Assembly (NCBI GenBank): GCA_023957385.1
Contig: JAMLGZ010000001.1
Location: 1,536,923-1,600,922 of the forward strand
Reading direction: 5' to 3'
From: Brumimicrobium sp.
GTDB taxonomy: Bacteria > Bacteroidota > Bacteroidia > Flavobacteriales_D > Crocinitomicaceae
Length of the DNA: 64,000 nt
This document shows positions 63,092 to 64,000 of this stretch, piece after piece (within the stretch, counting starts at the first letter, position 1; every line of letters begins with the position of its first letter). The translations under genes and the position numbers were made by a program. The notes below the pieces were generated by a model, which was not told where the DNA came from, did not search any database, and worked only from the letters and a program-made list of their open reading frames with translations.

Positions 63092-64000
63092 TAGTTAATA
63101 ACGTTAGATTTCATACGTTCTTTGACTTCATCAAATCCTTCTAGATTATCTGATAGCACAACAATAACATCGTAGGGCTCTATTATCGTGTGAATATCCG
63201 GATTTATATAGGAATCCTTGCGTTTAATCATTGTAATAATAGCATCTTCTGGAAATCCAATTTCTACGGCTTTTTTACCAATACATTCTCGGTGATTTTC
63301 TACAAAAAATTCTTGCATAATTGATTTTGGAGAATTTGCCATTAAACGATCAAGTTCATTAATTTCTTTTACACCATCTTCTTTTACTACACGTAACCAT
63401 TTAGCAAAAACTCCAATGGTTGTTCCCTGAAATAATACAGAAGTTACCGAAATAAAAAATACAATATTGAAAATAATTGGAGCCTTTTCTACCCCAGCAA
63501 TGAGAGGATAAGTAGCAAATACAATAGGAACAGCTCCTCTTAATCCGACCCAAGAGATATAAAACCTTCGTTGTATTCTCATTTTAAAGGGAATCAAACT
63601 GAGGAAAACAGAAAGGGGACGGGCAACTAAGATTAAGAATACAGAAATAATCAATCCAACGCCGAGATAAGGAATTAAATTGGATGGGGTAACTAGTAAT
63701 CCTAACGTTAAAAAGAGCACTATCTGCATTAACCATGCAATTCCATCAAAAACTTGAAGGATGGTCTTTTTGTACACAAGATTTGAATTTCCAAGAAAAA
63801 TACCACAAATGTATATAGCAAGGAATCCATTACCTCCTATAAAATCAGTAGCTGAAAAAGTAATAAACATGAGAGCAATAACCAAAACAGGATACAATCC
63901 TTCTAAGCCTATTTCTATACGATTAATAATTAATTTACTAAGTTTTCCAAAAGCAAATCCAGCAATACCACCAATAACCATTTGAGTTAGAAATAATGGT
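63088..64000 (-). CDS. Cation/proton antiporter of the CPA family with TrkA-C domain (5' part outside window)
   Basis: The frame runs off the window end, so only the last 303 residues are seen (PLFLTQMVIGGIAGFAFGKL at the edge). Several membrane helices with FITFSATDFIGGNGFLAIYI, ILVARPLSVFLSLIPF and SWVGLRGAVPIVFATYPLIAG are typical of CPA1/CvrA-type potassium/proton antiporters. The cytosolic end (AIITMIKRKDSYINPDIHTI, YDVIVVLSDNLEGFDE) is a TrkA-C (RCK_C) regulatory domain that may bind nucleotides. Expected to exchange potassium or sodium for protons. Confidence 0.9.
   Translation of the reverse strand, partial: PLFLTQMVIGGIAGFAFGKLSKLIINRIEIGLEGLYPVLVIALMFITFSATDFIGGNGFLAIYICGIFLGNSNLVYKKTILQVFDGIAWLMQIVLFLTLGLLVTPSNLIPYLGVGLIISVFLILVARPLSVFLSLIPFKMRIQRRFYISWVGLRGAVPIVFATYPLIAGVEKAPIIFNIVFFISVTSVLFQGTTIGVFAKWLRVVKEDGVKEINELDRLMANSPKSIMQEFFVENHRECIGKKAVEIGFPEDAIITMIKRKDSYINPDIHTIIEPYDVIVVLSDNLEGFDEVKERMKSNVINY

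Overview
The window looks like chromosome of a member of Bacteroidota, most likely order Flavobacteriales. The DNA is AT-rich. At least five large secreted proteins end in the roughly 75-residue C-terminal sorting domain of the type IX secretion system (T9SS). Bacteroidota-type promoters occur (TTG, 19 bases, TAnnTTTG before mnmE; several isolated TAnnTTTG boxes). Lineage-typical families (DUF4494, DUF4421, GEVED, PCMD, FG-GAP/T9SS) are present. The features resemble Crocinitomicaceae/Cryomorphaceae-like bacteria, but genus cannot be fixed from this alone. No rRNA, tRNA or CRISPR array was seen.

Layout. 1-11.8 kb: a lemA fragment, a T9SS protein with five near-identical Ig-like repeats, ribD next to an FtsX/LolE-type permease, a divergent NamZ-like lipoprotein, ndk, an overlapping urea transporter/DUF3820/pepD operon and a GT-C-like membrane protein. 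11.9-18.2 kb: an accessory array in which four small gene cassettes (a decayed gene plus a small secreted protein; a Schlafen/AlbA-type ATP-binding regulator; a toxin-antitoxin pair with a frameshifted toxin; a small membrane protein) are separated by five head-to-tail copies of a palindrome-rich repeat. One copy is split by an intact IS3-family element. 18.2-32.9 kb: ettA, a GEVED/T9SS protein, a TPR-HTH regulator surrounded by repeated ATGTAGTCC-like sites, mnmE, a two-component operon (single-domain receiver, NtrC-type sigma-54 activator, REC-PAS-kinase), a large membrane protein and pcm. 33-41.6 kb: a possible extracellular nucleic-acid scavenging cluster (secreted endonuclease I, TonB-dependent receptor, lamin-tail secreted protein) and a dipeptidyl-peptidase IV. 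41.7-49.7 kb: an IS4-family element, gltA, an MBL-fold hydrolase, a small lipoprotein, accA and an FG-GAP T9SS protein. 49.7-53.1 kb: a second accessory patch made of IS relics, a truncated gene, a tandem gene pair, a shortened BRO-N protein and an IS1 relic. 53.1-64 kb: an amidohydrolase, a heptosyltransferase-like GT9, a DUF4421 barrel, a methyltransferase, lon, the DUF4494-pdxH-M16 peptidase operon and the end of a cation/proton antiporter.

Two patterns stand out. First, the 11.9-18.2 kb array: identical repeats occur nowhere else in the window and bound unrelated small genes, as in integron or recombination-driven cassette arrays, yet no integrase or canonical attC core sites are visible. 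Second, a dispersed element of about 165 bp with terminal inverted repeats (CCCGTTGTGCATTT-type) carries a strong hairpin with U-tracts on both sides. Seven full or partial copies are present, and five have an end within about 10 bp of a stop codon, so it looks like a mobile or domesticated bidirectional terminator.
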